Assembly: GCA_027325115.1 (NCBI GenBank)
Contig: DAHWFG010000565.1
Span: 1 to 36,440, forward strand
Direction of reading: 5' to 3'
DNA: 36,440 nt
Source: JAKBCQ01 sp021807585
GTDB taxonomy: Bacteria > Planctomycetota > Planctomycetia > Isosphaerales > Isosphaeraceae
A program made the translations under genes and the position numbers. Each line of letters begins with the position of its first letter. Positions within the stretch are counted from its first letter, which is position 1. Shown here piece by piece: positions 25,909-33,668 of the stretch. Below the pieces are notes generated by a model. That model did not search any database and was not told the DNA's origin. It worked only from the letters and a program-made list of their open reading frames with translations.

Positions 25909-25955
25909 AACAATCCGTTAAGCCGATTCGCTCGACTTGACGGATTGTTTGTTTT
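25909..25955 (+). terminator. Rho-independent terminator after dapL
   Basis: AACAATCCGTTAAG (25909-25922) pairs with CTTGACGGATTGTT (25936-25949) over 14 bp, including one G-U pair, and is followed by TGTTTT. It sits between the convergent dapL and DUF4340 genes. On the minus strand the trailing sequence is less T-rich, so it acts mainly on dapL but may serve both. Confidence 0.88.
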
Positions 25956-25972
25956 GAATCAAATTATCGCGA

Positions 25973-27490
25973 TCACTTCGGGTTCAAAAGCGCGTCGGGG
26001 ACGGGGTTGATCCCGGGAGGAAGGCCGACTTCGGGACCGCCCGTCGCTCCCGTGGGAGACAATTTCTCCTTGGGCTTGGTAAGCGCCGAGCGATCAAGGA
26101 CGATGTTGCGGAACGCATCGCCGGGAACAAGATAATACCACGGAGCGAACCGATCCGAGCGTTCTTCGATCCCCTTCTTCGCCTCGTCGATTCGTTTCTT
26201 TTTCTCGTCGGCTTTCTTCTTACGTTCGTCGTCAATTCGCTTTTCGTCGGCGACGCGTTTGGGATCTCCCTGGGCGAGCAAAAACGGCTCGTCGGGAAGC
26301 GAAACCGTATCGCCGCTTTTATCGGCGGGAGGAGGAAGCAATTCGGGGAAAAACGCGATCGTCGCGAAGAGATATCGGCTTTCAATCGCTCCTTCATTTT
26401 TTGATTTGGGATCGTCGGATTTTTTCTGATCCTTCGCCTCCTTACCCGAACTGAGCGCCTCGCCGCGGGCGAAGCTCACCTCGCCGAATCGGAGCGTGTA
26501 CTGCGCTCCGTCTTCACATTCGACGATCACGTCTCCCTGATTCGAAAGCAACTGATCTTTCAAGAGATAAAAGCCTTTTTCGGAGAGCGAGACGCGTGTG
26601 GCGGGATCGAGCGAGATCCCCTCGCCGCTTTTGAGATCGCGCGTCAGCGCTTCGGGTTTGGGCCTCACTCCCGAAATTTTCAGATCGGAAAGCGCGCCGA
26701 CAAGCGAGTTGATCGTATCGGAATTAAGCTCTTGCCCATCGGCGAGCTTGTCAAGTTTCCAGGGAGCGTTCGCGTCGGATCGTTCGATCGTCAGCGTTTC
26801 GCCGCGCGTGATCGTTCGTCGCTCGGGATCAACCTTGTGATTGACGAACGTCACGCGACGAATCTTCGCCGAATCGAGCTTGAGCAAGTTCGTCTCGATC
26901 CAATCCGAAAATCGTGTCGATAAATCGACGTCGGCCTTCACCGCATATGTCATCTTTTCGCCCGGTACGCGCACATAGCGCATCCCGGCGCGATCGACGA
27001 CTTCGTCTCCAATGATAAAATCGGCGAGGATCCGATCGGTCTTGTCGCGCAGCGTCACGCGCTTGCCGGTTCCTTTGGCGTTATACGATTTCATATCGGT
27101 TGGATCGGAAACCCCCAAGCTATCGTAATCCGCGGTTCGATCCGATACGAGCACGTCGCGGGCGAGGTCGACGATCCCCGACGCGGTTTTGGCGAGCCGT
27201 TCCTTGGCGTCGGCTGGATAATTGTAATGCGAGGGAATCACCCATTTGCCGTCCTTCAGCATTACCTTGAACGCGAGAGGCGAAGACGTATCGGGATCAA
27301 GCCCGACGACCTCGAGCGACGTGCATTCGAGCGGATCCTTGAACTCGGGGAAGAATTTTTCCCCCTGAAGGCCGAAATCTCCCGTCGGCTTGTACCGCAC
27401 GGGCGCCCTGGTATAAACCGCCCCGGCCGCCAAAACGAACGCGACCGCGACGAAAACCAAAGTTTTTTTCATCTCGCTGGATATGTTCAT
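25973..27490 (-). CDS. DUF4340 domain-containing protein of a gliding-type ABC operon
   Basis: A 505-residue protein with a single N-terminal membrane anchor (about 8-26, KTLVFVAVAFVLAAGAVYTR) and a large periplasmic part. The region after the anchor (LEVVGLDPDTSSPLAFKVM, KDGKWVIPSHYNYPADAKE, LLVSDRTADYDSLGVSDPT) has the look of DUF4340, a family found beside GldG-like ABC transporters. A strongly charged stretch (about 405-440: DEKRIDDERKKKADEKKK) is probably helical. The molecular role of DUF4340 is not established. I chose the ATG at 27490 because GAGG sits 7 nt upstream; a TTG at 27505 would place the ribosome site inside the gene. It lies 91 bp below the GldF/GldG fusion and is likely in its operon. 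Confidence 0.87.
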   Translation of the reverse strand: MNISSEMKKTLVFVAVAFVLAAGAVYTRAPVRYKPTGDFGLQGEKFFPEFKDPLECTSLEVVGLDPDTSSPLAFKVMLKDGKWVIPSHYNYPADAKERLAKTASGIVDLARDVLVSDRTADYDSLGVSDPTDMKSYNAKGTGKRVTLRDKTDRILADFIIGDEVVDRAGMRYVRVPGEKMTYAVKADVDLSTRFSDWIETNLLKLDSAKIRRVTFVNHKVDPERRTITRGETLTIERSDANAPWKLDKLADGQELNSDTINSLVGALSDLKISGVRPKPEALTRDLKSGEGISLDPATRVSLSEKGFYLLKDQLLSNQGDVIVECEDGAQYTLRFGEVSFARGEALSSGKEAKDQKKSDDPKSKNEGAIESRYLFATIAFFPELLPPPADKSGDTVSLPDEPFLLAQGDPKRVADEKRIDDERKKKADEKKKRIDEAKKGIEERSDRFAPWYYLVPGDAFRNIVLDRSALTKPKEKLSPTGATGGPEVGLPPGINPVPDALLNPK

Positions 27491-27521
27491 CGTTATCCTC
27501 TTCAATCAAACCGAATCCGTC

Positions 27522-27556
27522 GATCGATCGCCGCGTCGCCGCGTCGGCGATCGATC
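27522..27556 (-). repeat. Perfect 12-bp intercistronic hairpin
   Basis: GATCGATCGCCG (27522-27533) and CGGCGATCGATC (27545-27556) form a 12-bp perfect stem with an 11-nt loop, in the 91-bp gap between the GldF/GldG fusion and the DUF4340 gene. There is no T-run, so it could modulate mRNA stability or expression ratio rather than terminate. It is made of the CGATCG motif that is abundant in this window, which raises the chance of coincidence. Confidence 0.5.
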
Positions 27557-27581
27557 ACAGGGGAATCCTCGTCTTGTTGGA

Positions 27582-30329
27582 TCACACGAGTCGACCGGGA
27601 TCGACTCCGATATATTCGCGTTTCAGCCGGATCACGAGCACGATCAGCCCGAGCATGAACGCGGGGAGGGGAGGAAGGCCGATCGCGGCGAGCCGAATCC
27701 GGAACTGGATCGCACGGATCGCTCGTTCCATCTCGTGTTTGCTATCAAGAATCGCCTTCCGCTTATCGTCTTCGATCTTGGCCTTTTCAACGGTCAAGCG
27801 CTGATTCTCGGTCCGCTGCATCTCGTCGAGCATGATTTCCTTGGTTCGCGGGTCGTCCTTGCTCGCTCGCACCTGCGCCACTTTGTCGTCGAGTCGCTTC
27901 TGCGCGAGCGAAATCTGTCGCTTCGCCTCGTCCTCGGCCTTGACGACGTTCTTCTGGCTCGCCTCGACAAATACGCGGGTTTGCTTCTCGAGCTCCTCGA
28001 GCGTCCGATGTTTCGGCCGATGCTTGCGCAATGAAACGTACGCTTCGTCTCCGGCCAAAACGTCGACACAATTAAGCACCATCGCGATATTATCAAAATC
28101 AAAGATCTCGTTACCTTGACGGCGCAGCTCGAACATCTCGTCGGAGATCATGTCGAGATCGCCGATCAAGATCGCGCGAATTTCGGCTTTGGGGGCGTTC
28201 GCCGATTTGGCGTCTTTCGATTTCGGCTGTTCATCGTCGATCGCGGTTCCCTTGATTCGAACCGCGAGCGAGTAGCCGCGATTCGACGGAATATACGCGC
28301 GGTCGGGATTGAGCGCCATCCCCAGGATATTGCGGCTGATCAAATCGTTCCACTCAATCACTCCGCCGGAGTCGTTCGTCTCGACGAGCGGGATGAAATC
28401 GGGTCCCGCCCCCCCCCTGGGTCGAAAATAGCCGGGGAATAGCATCGCCAACTCTTGCAGACCCGAAACGGCGCTCTGCTTGGGATTGAACGGTCGCGTA
28501 TCGGCGTCTCCCGAAGAATTCGTGATAAAAACGAACTCGCGGGGGAATTCCATCAGCGGATGAGGATTAAAAGGATTCCACACGACTTGATTCGTCGGCC
28601 AGTCGACGCCGAGAACCCGAAGCAAACCCGTTAAGTCGCCTTTGGGCTCGGGGGGAGGGCCGCCGCCGAACATTCCGCCCGGATTTTGCCGGGGGATCTC
28701 GGGAGAAAGCTGGTAGCGAGTCGCCGGAAACGGATCCATGAACATCACCGTTGGATGACCGTTCCTCACGTATGTGGTAAGCGAATCAATCTGCTTTTGC
28801 GTCAGCGACGACGGCTGAGCCACAAGGAGAACGTCGAGATCGCCGGGAAACGCCGAATCGGGCGAAACGCTCGAAACGTTGTATTGCTTTTTGAGTTCGG
28901 TGACCAAAGGCCATTCGGGAGATTGATTCATCGACCGGAAATCAAAGCCTCCCAAAAGCTTGGCGTCGGTTTCGAGAACTCCCAACTTCCGCCTCGCCTC
29001 GCGCGAAACGACGCGAATCGACCGCGCCAGCTCGTATTCAACCGACAAACCGCGGTCAAAGAACGGAATCACAATCTCCTCGGCGCCCGATCGAAACGCG
29101 ACTCCCAGGACGATTTCGTCGGTCGCCTGCTTGGCGTCTTCGCCGACGACCACCCGCCTCGGTACGATATTAAATCGCTTCTGCGCATCACGCGCCTCGT
29201 TCGAGTACAACTCGGTTTCGATCAAATTCAACCGCACGCGTTTCCCCGCGAGCGACGCGAATTCTTTGAGAGTATTGATCAAATCCTCTTTCACCGAAAC
29301 GTACTCGCGCGGCACATCGGGACTAAAATATGCTTGAATGAAAATCGGCCGATCATCGGGAATCTTCTTGACGATCGATTTGGACTCGGGTGAAAGCGTG
29401 TGCAAGCCTTCTTGGGTGACGTCGATCCGCGGGCCGATCCCGCCGACAATCGCGCTCAAACTAAAAAGCGCGACCGCGAGCGAGCCGATCCGCAACAAAG
29501 AATGCGTCCAGTGATCGATCGTCTTCTCGCCCCCGGCCCAATGCCGCCTTCCTAACAAAACAATGTTCACATAAAGCATCAAAACCGTCGCCGCGACGAA
29601 ATAACAAACCGACGAAAGCGGAATCACCCCCGTTCCCAGGTCGTGAAACTGCGCTCGCACCGACAGATCCTCGAACGCGCGCCGCACGTCGTCCCCGGCC
29701 CACACCCCCGCGTCCTGCAAAAACACCGGCGCGGCGCAGAACAACGCCCCCAAAATAAACGCGATCGTCGCGTTCGACGATAACATCGAAGCCGTCATCC
29801 CGATCGCGATCATCATCGCCCCGGTCAACCAGTAACCGAGATACGTCGCAAACACCACCCCCAAATCAAAACGACCCAACATGCGTAAAACAATTAAATG
29901 ACTTAGCATAAACGCCAAAGCGACCGAATATATGCCGAGACATGCGAGATATTTCCCGACGACCACCTCGACGTCCCGCGCAGGCAGCGTGAGCAACAAC
30001 TCGTCGGTCCCCTGCCTTCGTTCCTCGGCCCAGGTCGCCATCGTGACCGCCGGGATAAACAACAACAGCAAGTACGGAATCCACTCGTTGAGCAGGTCGA
30101 AATTCGCCAAATTCCGCGTGAAAAACGCCTGCCGCCAAAACGCCGCCAACGAACTGACAAAAACGAAAATTGTGATAAACACATATCCCGCGGGATTACT
30201 GAAATAACGGATCAAATCCCGCTTGAAGATCGCCGCGACGACCCGAGCCGGAGAAGCCGACCGCTCGACTCGCACCCCTCCCGTCCCGCCGACAGGAGTC
30301 GATTTCGATTCGTGTTGTAGCGTCGTCAC
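27582..30329 (-). CDS. Fused ABC-2 permease and GldG-like protein (GldF-GldG type)
   Basis: A 915-residue inner-membrane protein. Residues 30-270 form an ABC-2 type permease with about six helices (FSNPAGYVFITIFVFVSSL, IPYLLLLFIPAVTMATWAEE, LTGAMMIAIGMTASML). A further helix near 290-310 leads to a long GldG/ABC-type auxiliary domain (about 320-800), including VTQEGLHTLSPESKSIVKKI and LLVAQPSSLTQKQIDSL. Before the last helix (about 885-905, PPLPAFMLGLIVLVIRLKRE) lies a charged coiled-coil stretch (about 790-875). In Bacteroidetes, GldA-GldF-GldG are needed for gliding; in planctomycetes the substrate is unknown. The start is GTG at 30329 with GAGGG 9 nt upstream. The ATPase gene lies 160 bp upstream. 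Confidence 0.93.
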   Translation of the reverse strand: MTTLQHESKSTPVGGTGGVRVERSASPARVVAAIFKRDLIRYFSNPAGYVFITIFVFVSSLAAFWRQAFFTRNLANFDLLNEWIPYLLLLFIPAVTMATWAEERRQGTDELLLTLPARDVEVVVGKYLACLGIYSVALAFMLSHLIVLRMLGRFDLGVVFATYLGYWLTGAMMIAIGMTASMLSSNATIAFILGALFCAAPVFLQDAGVWAGDDVRRAFEDLSVRAQFHDLGTGVIPLSSVCYFVAATVLMLYVNIVLLGRRHWAGGEKTIDHWTHSLLRIGSLAVALFSLSAIVGGIGPRIDVTQEGLHTLSPESKSIVKKIPDDRPIFIQAYFSPDVPREYVSVKEDLINTLKEFASLAGKRVRLNLIETELYSNEARDAQKRFNIVPRRVVVGEDAKQATDEIVLGVAFRSGAEEIVIPFFDRGLSVEYELARSIRVVSREARRKLGVLETDAKLLGGFDFRSMNQSPEWPLVTELKKQYNVSSVSPDSAFPGDLDVLLVAQPSSLTQKQIDSLTTYVRNGHPTVMFMDPFPATRYQLSPEIPRQNPGGMFGGGPPPEPKGDLTGLLRVLGVDWPTNQVVWNPFNPHPLMEFPREFVFITNSSGDADTRPFNPKQSAVSGLQELAMLFPGYFRPRGGAGPDFIPLVETNDSGGVIEWNDLISRNILGMALNPDRAYIPSNRGYSLAVRIKGTAIDDEQPKSKDAKSANAPKAEIRAILIGDLDMISDEMFELRRQGNEIFDFDNIAMVLNCVDVLAGDEAYVSLRKHRPKHRTLEELEKQTRVFVEASQKNVVKAEDEAKRQISLAQKRLDDKVAQVRASKDDPRTKEIMLDEMQRTENQRLTVEKAKIEDDKRKAILDSKHEMERAIRAIQFRIRLAAIGLPPLPAFMLGLIVLVIRLKREYIGVDPGRLV

Positions 30330-30489
30330 CCTTGAAATCCCTCGTCAATCCACCCCCCGCGACAATTCCGACGCGGGCTTGTCTTTGATTCTTCACGACC
30401 AACTTATACGCAAATCCGTTGATGAACCGCGCCCCGATCGCGGCGATCGAACCCCGATCGATTCGCGTTCGGCGCTTCCAACCGACGCG

Positions 30490-31221
30490 TCAGTGCGTCC
30501 GACGCGCCGTCAACCGAGCGAACTGATCCTCGAGCGAAACGCCCCCCGCGGTCAGCTCGGCCGATGTTCCGTCAAACACGATCCGACCGTCGTGAATGAA
30601 CAGCACGCGATCGGCGATCGGCTCGACCTCTTGAAGAATGTGCGTCGATACGAGCACCGTCTTCGACGCCCCCAGTTGGCGGATCAATTGCCGCATCACC
30701 CGAATTTGATTGGGGTCGAGCCCCGATGTCGGTTCGTCCATGATTAACACGTCGGGATCGTGCAAAAGCGCTTGAGCCATCGACACGCGCTGACGAAATC
30801 CCTTCGATAACTTGCCGATCGGCTTGCCGACGACCGATTCCAACGCGCACCGATCGAGCACAAACTCGATCCGCTGCCGCAACGTCCCTTCGCTTAATCC
30901 CCGCGCCTCGCCGAAAAACTTGAGCAAATCAAGCGGTGTCATATCCGAATATAACGGACCGTTTTCGGGCAAATAACCGATCCGCTCGGCCGCGGCGATC
31001 CGATTCTCCTGCACGTTGATCCCGCCAATCCACGAACTCCCGTGCGTCGGCGCGATGAATCCCGTCAACAACCGCATCGTCGTCGTTTTGCCCGCGCCGT
31101 TCGGCCCAAGAAACGCGACAACCTGCCCCTTCGGAATCCCAAAGGTGACGTCGCGCACCGCCATGAACGAGCCATACTGCTTCGTTAATCCCCGCGCCTC
31201 GATCATCAACGGTTCGCTCAT
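30490..31221 (-). CDS. ABC transporter ATP-binding protein (GldA-like)
   Basis: A 243-residue ABC ATPase of the ABC-2 type exporter class. The Walker A motif is GPNGAGKTT (39-47), the Q-loop region is YLPENGPLY, the signature is LSKGFRQR (138-145), Walker B is VLIMDE (158-163) and the switch histidine is in STHIL. It should power the fused GldF/GldG permease encoded next on the same strand. The start at 31221 is supported by GAGGGG about 9 nt upstream. Substrate unknown. The closest functional label is GldA by operon context, but many exporter ATPases look alike. Confidence 0.95.
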   Translation of the reverse strand: MSEPLMIEARGLTKQYGSFMAVRDVTFGIPKGQVVAFLGPNGAGKTTTMRLLTGFIAPTHGSSWIGGINVQENRIAAAERIGYLPENGPLYSDMTPLDLLKFFGEARGLSEGTLRQRIEFVLDRCALESVVGKPIGKLSKGFRQRVSMAQALLHDPDVLIMDEPTSGLDPNQIRVMRQLIRQLGASKTVLVSTHILQEVEPIADRVLFIHDGRIVFDGTSAELTAGGVSLEDQFARLTARRTH

Positions 31222-31615
31222 GCCGCTAAACCCCTCGGATTATCGCGAGTCGGCGACGACAAAACACATCCCGCGCATTCCGTCGACCTCGCGTCAATCG
31301 CGTATTATGCAAAGTCGGCGTCGCCGATTCAACCCGTTGGATTCAGTGATTCTTGTCTGAGAGCGATCGACCCGGCTTCATCAGACGATCTCAGTAGCCT
31401 CGCCGCTTCCAACCCGCCCGTTTGACGGAGATCTTTTTGCGATCAACGCCTCTCCGGACGACCGTCGTTTCCAACCTCGGGCCGAATCGATTCGGTTGAT
31501 TCCCCACCGAATTTCAAGAAATCGGGACCGGCGGACGCTTGTTGATGCACTCCTTCAATAAGAGTCGACGAAATCAATGTCGACGCGACCCGCTCTTGCC
31601 GGGAGGTGAAACCTC
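31222..31615. other. Divergent promoter region between the ABC operon and an ECF sigma gene
   Basis: About 390 bp with no supported gene. It contains a 14-bp perfect palindrome, CCGAATCGATTCGG (31482-31495), and two GTCGAC copies at about 31564 and 31580, both before the sigma gene. No confident -35/-10 pair was found. The ATPase and sigma promoters must both lie here. Confidence 0.45.
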
Positions 31616-33310
31616 ATGCGATCGAGCCGAGCAAACTTATTCGCACGCGATCTGGAAACGCTCTTTCAAGCGGGCGTTTTCTCCGGACAGAACGATTCCA
31701 GCCTTCTGGAACGATTTGTGACCGATCGCGACGACGCCGCCCTCGCCGCTCTCGTTTCGCGTTACGCGCCGATGGTATTGAGGATTTGCCGACGCGCGCT
31801 CGACGACCCGCAAGACGCCGACGACGCCTTCCAAACAACCTTTCTTGTCTTCGTCGATAAAGCCGAATCGATTCGTCGCCCCGATTCGCTCGAATCTTGG
31901 CTCCGCGGTGTGAGTCGAAAAGTGTCCGCGAGGATGCGAACCGAAGCCCAATACCGCAAACGCCGCCAACGCTCGATCGACACGCTCTCAGTCGTTTCTC
32001 TCCACGATCATCCAACCGAACCCGACTGTTCGGCGCGCCGACAAGCCGAAATCAACGAAACCCGCAAGATCGTTCGCGACGAACTCGATCGCCTTCCCGA
32101 CGACCGTCGGCTTGTGCTCACACTCTGTTATCTGGATGGACTTACGCAAACCGAGGCCGCGGTTCGTCTTGGTTGGAAGGAAGGAACGGTGAAAAGCCGG
32201 CTCGCTCGAGGTCGCGAACAACTGCGAAAACGCCTTGTTCGCCGGGGGATCGCGCTTTCGACGAATCTCCTCGTCGCGGCGCTCGCCGAAGAAGCGAAGG
32301 CGATCGTCGTCTCCAAGGCGCTGCTGAAATCGACGACCGCCGCGGCGGCTCGCCACGCCTTGAAGCGAACCGTAATCGGCGGAACAGGATCAGTGAAAGC
32401 TTATATTCTTATGAAAGGACCGATTTCCATGATGTCGATCGCCAAAATGACGATGATTCTCGTTTCGATCGCCGCGGTCGTCGCGACGAGCGCAGGGCTC
32501 GGAACCTTGGCGAATCGGGACGACGCCCAAGAGAAAGCCCTGAACCCGCCCGACGACGCCGGATCGAACGACGATCCCCCCGCGGCGACGTTCAAATCCG
32601 CCAAGATCGCCGAGCAATCACCAAAATCGGCCGATCATATCGATCTCGAAGGCGATTTTAAATCTCCGGGAACTTATTTCTATAATTTTAATATGTTAGA
32701 ATATAAGGATAAGATCGCGACCGATCGAGCCGATCTCAAACGGTTTAAGAATCGCGTGAAATGGATGCGAGAGATGGTTGCGAAGAAGTCGGCTTCGAAA
32801 GCTCAACTCGACGCCGAGGAAAAAACCGCGAAGGACGCCGAGATCGCTTTTGAGCAAGCGCAAAAGAATCTCTATCGGATCGATTTAGCCGCGATGAAGA
32901 ACAAATCGGTTGCGGCGCGAGACGATACGAGGCGAAAGATCCATGTGGTTGAGATTATCGAATCGATCGGCGGCGGATTGAGGTCGAAGGAGCTTGCCGA
33001 TCGTTCGATGACCGAGGCGTTGAACGCGGTCAAAACGATTCCCGACCTGAATCGACAAGCGACATTCGAATTGTGGATTGTGCTCGGCGAAGCTTTGATC
33101 AAGCAAAGACACGCTCAAAACGATTGGGATATTCAGATCATCCGCCGATCGATCGATCGCGAAGCGCCCGAGCTGATTCTCCCTGTTTATCTCAAGGCGA
33201 TCGAAAAGGGGGACGATTCGACGAATTACATCGTCAAGCCGGGGGATCGGATCGTCGCCAAGCTCAAAGCCAAGCAGACGGAAGCGACCGAGGCGCCGAA
33301 AGCTGAATGA
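31616..33310 (+). CDS. ECF sigma factor with C-terminal membrane anchor and extracytoplasmic extension
   Basis: A 564-residue protein. Region 2 (about 30-107: YAPMVLRICRRALDDPQDAD, FLVFVDKAESIRRPDSLESW) and region 4 (about 155-208: LDRLPDDRRLVLTLCYLDG, TQTEAAVRLGWKEGTVKSRL) make a normal ECF sigma factor. It is extended by a basic linker, one membrane helix (about 277-297, KMTMILVSIAAVVATSAGLG) and about 265 further residues. The extension has a coiled-coil-like stretch (about 375-430) and ends near YIVKPGDRIVAKLKAKQ. Planctomycetes are known to have such membrane-tethered ECF factors; the outer domain could sense a signal directly, without a separate anti-sigma factor (inference). The start at 31616 is set by GGAGGTG 8-9 nt upstream. 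Confidence 0.9.
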   Translation: MRSSRANLFARDLETLFQAGVFSGQNDSSLLERFVTDRDDAALAALVSRYAPMVLRICRRALDDPQDADDAFQTTFLVFVDKAESIRRPDSLESWLRGVSRKVSARMRTEAQYRKRRQRSIDTLSVVSLHDHPTEPDCSARRQAEINETRKIVRDELDRLPDDRRLVLTLCYLDGLTQTEAAVRLGWKEGTVKSRLARGREQLRKRLVRRGIALSTNLLVAALAEEAKAIVVSKALLKSTTAAAARHALKRTVIGGTGSVKAYILMKGPISMMSIAKMTMILVSIAAVVATSAGLGTLANRDDAQEKALNPPDDAGSNDDPPAATFKSAKIAEQSPKSADHIDLEGDFKSPGTYFYNFNMLEYKDKIATDRADLKRFKNRVKWMREMVAKKSASKAQLDAEEKTAKDAEIAFEQAQKNLYRIDLAAMKNKSVAARDDTRRKIHVVEIIESIGGGLRSKELADRSMTEALNAVKTIPDLNRQATFELWIVLGEALIKQRHAQNDWDIQIIRRSIDREAPELILPVYLKAIEKGDDSTNYIVKPGDRIVAKLKAKQTEATEAPKAE

Positions 33311-33668
33311 ATGATCGCGCAATGATATTTTATTTATGACGACGATTATCGGGCGAGGCGACGACGACCGATCCAATATTTATATCACTGTTCATACAAA
33401 TATAATTCGCGTCGAGCTCGCTCCTCTTGAACCGGACCCGGTCTTTCCGAACCGGGGCTCGCTTTCCCGCGAATGGACGACTGATCGTCGAAGCACGCGA
33501 CGCTCGGCGGCGTTTTTACCGCATTCCACGCGAACCGAAGCGGTCCGTTCGAATCGACGCTCGGTTCGCATTCCCAAGGAAAGAGGGCTTGATTAGAATC
33601 CCGCGTCGTTTCACCGTGAAGAACGCACGGCGAGGTCGCCGTCGGGTTGAGGAAAGGATTCCTCGTTG
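33311..33668. other. Intergenic region before the alpha/beta hydrolase gene
   Basis: About 360 bp with no supported gene. A consensus TATAAT (33401-33406) stands in an AT-rich patch but lacks a good -35 at 16-18 bp. A weak stem (CCCGGT 33437-33442 with ACCGGG 33451-33456) follows. Either could belong to transcription of the hydrolase gene; neither is certain. Confidence 0.4.

Noticed and set aside
31482..31495. 14-bp perfect palindrome before the sigma gene
   Set aside because: About two 14-bp palindromes are expected by chance in a window this size, and the CGAT bias raises that; not significant alone.
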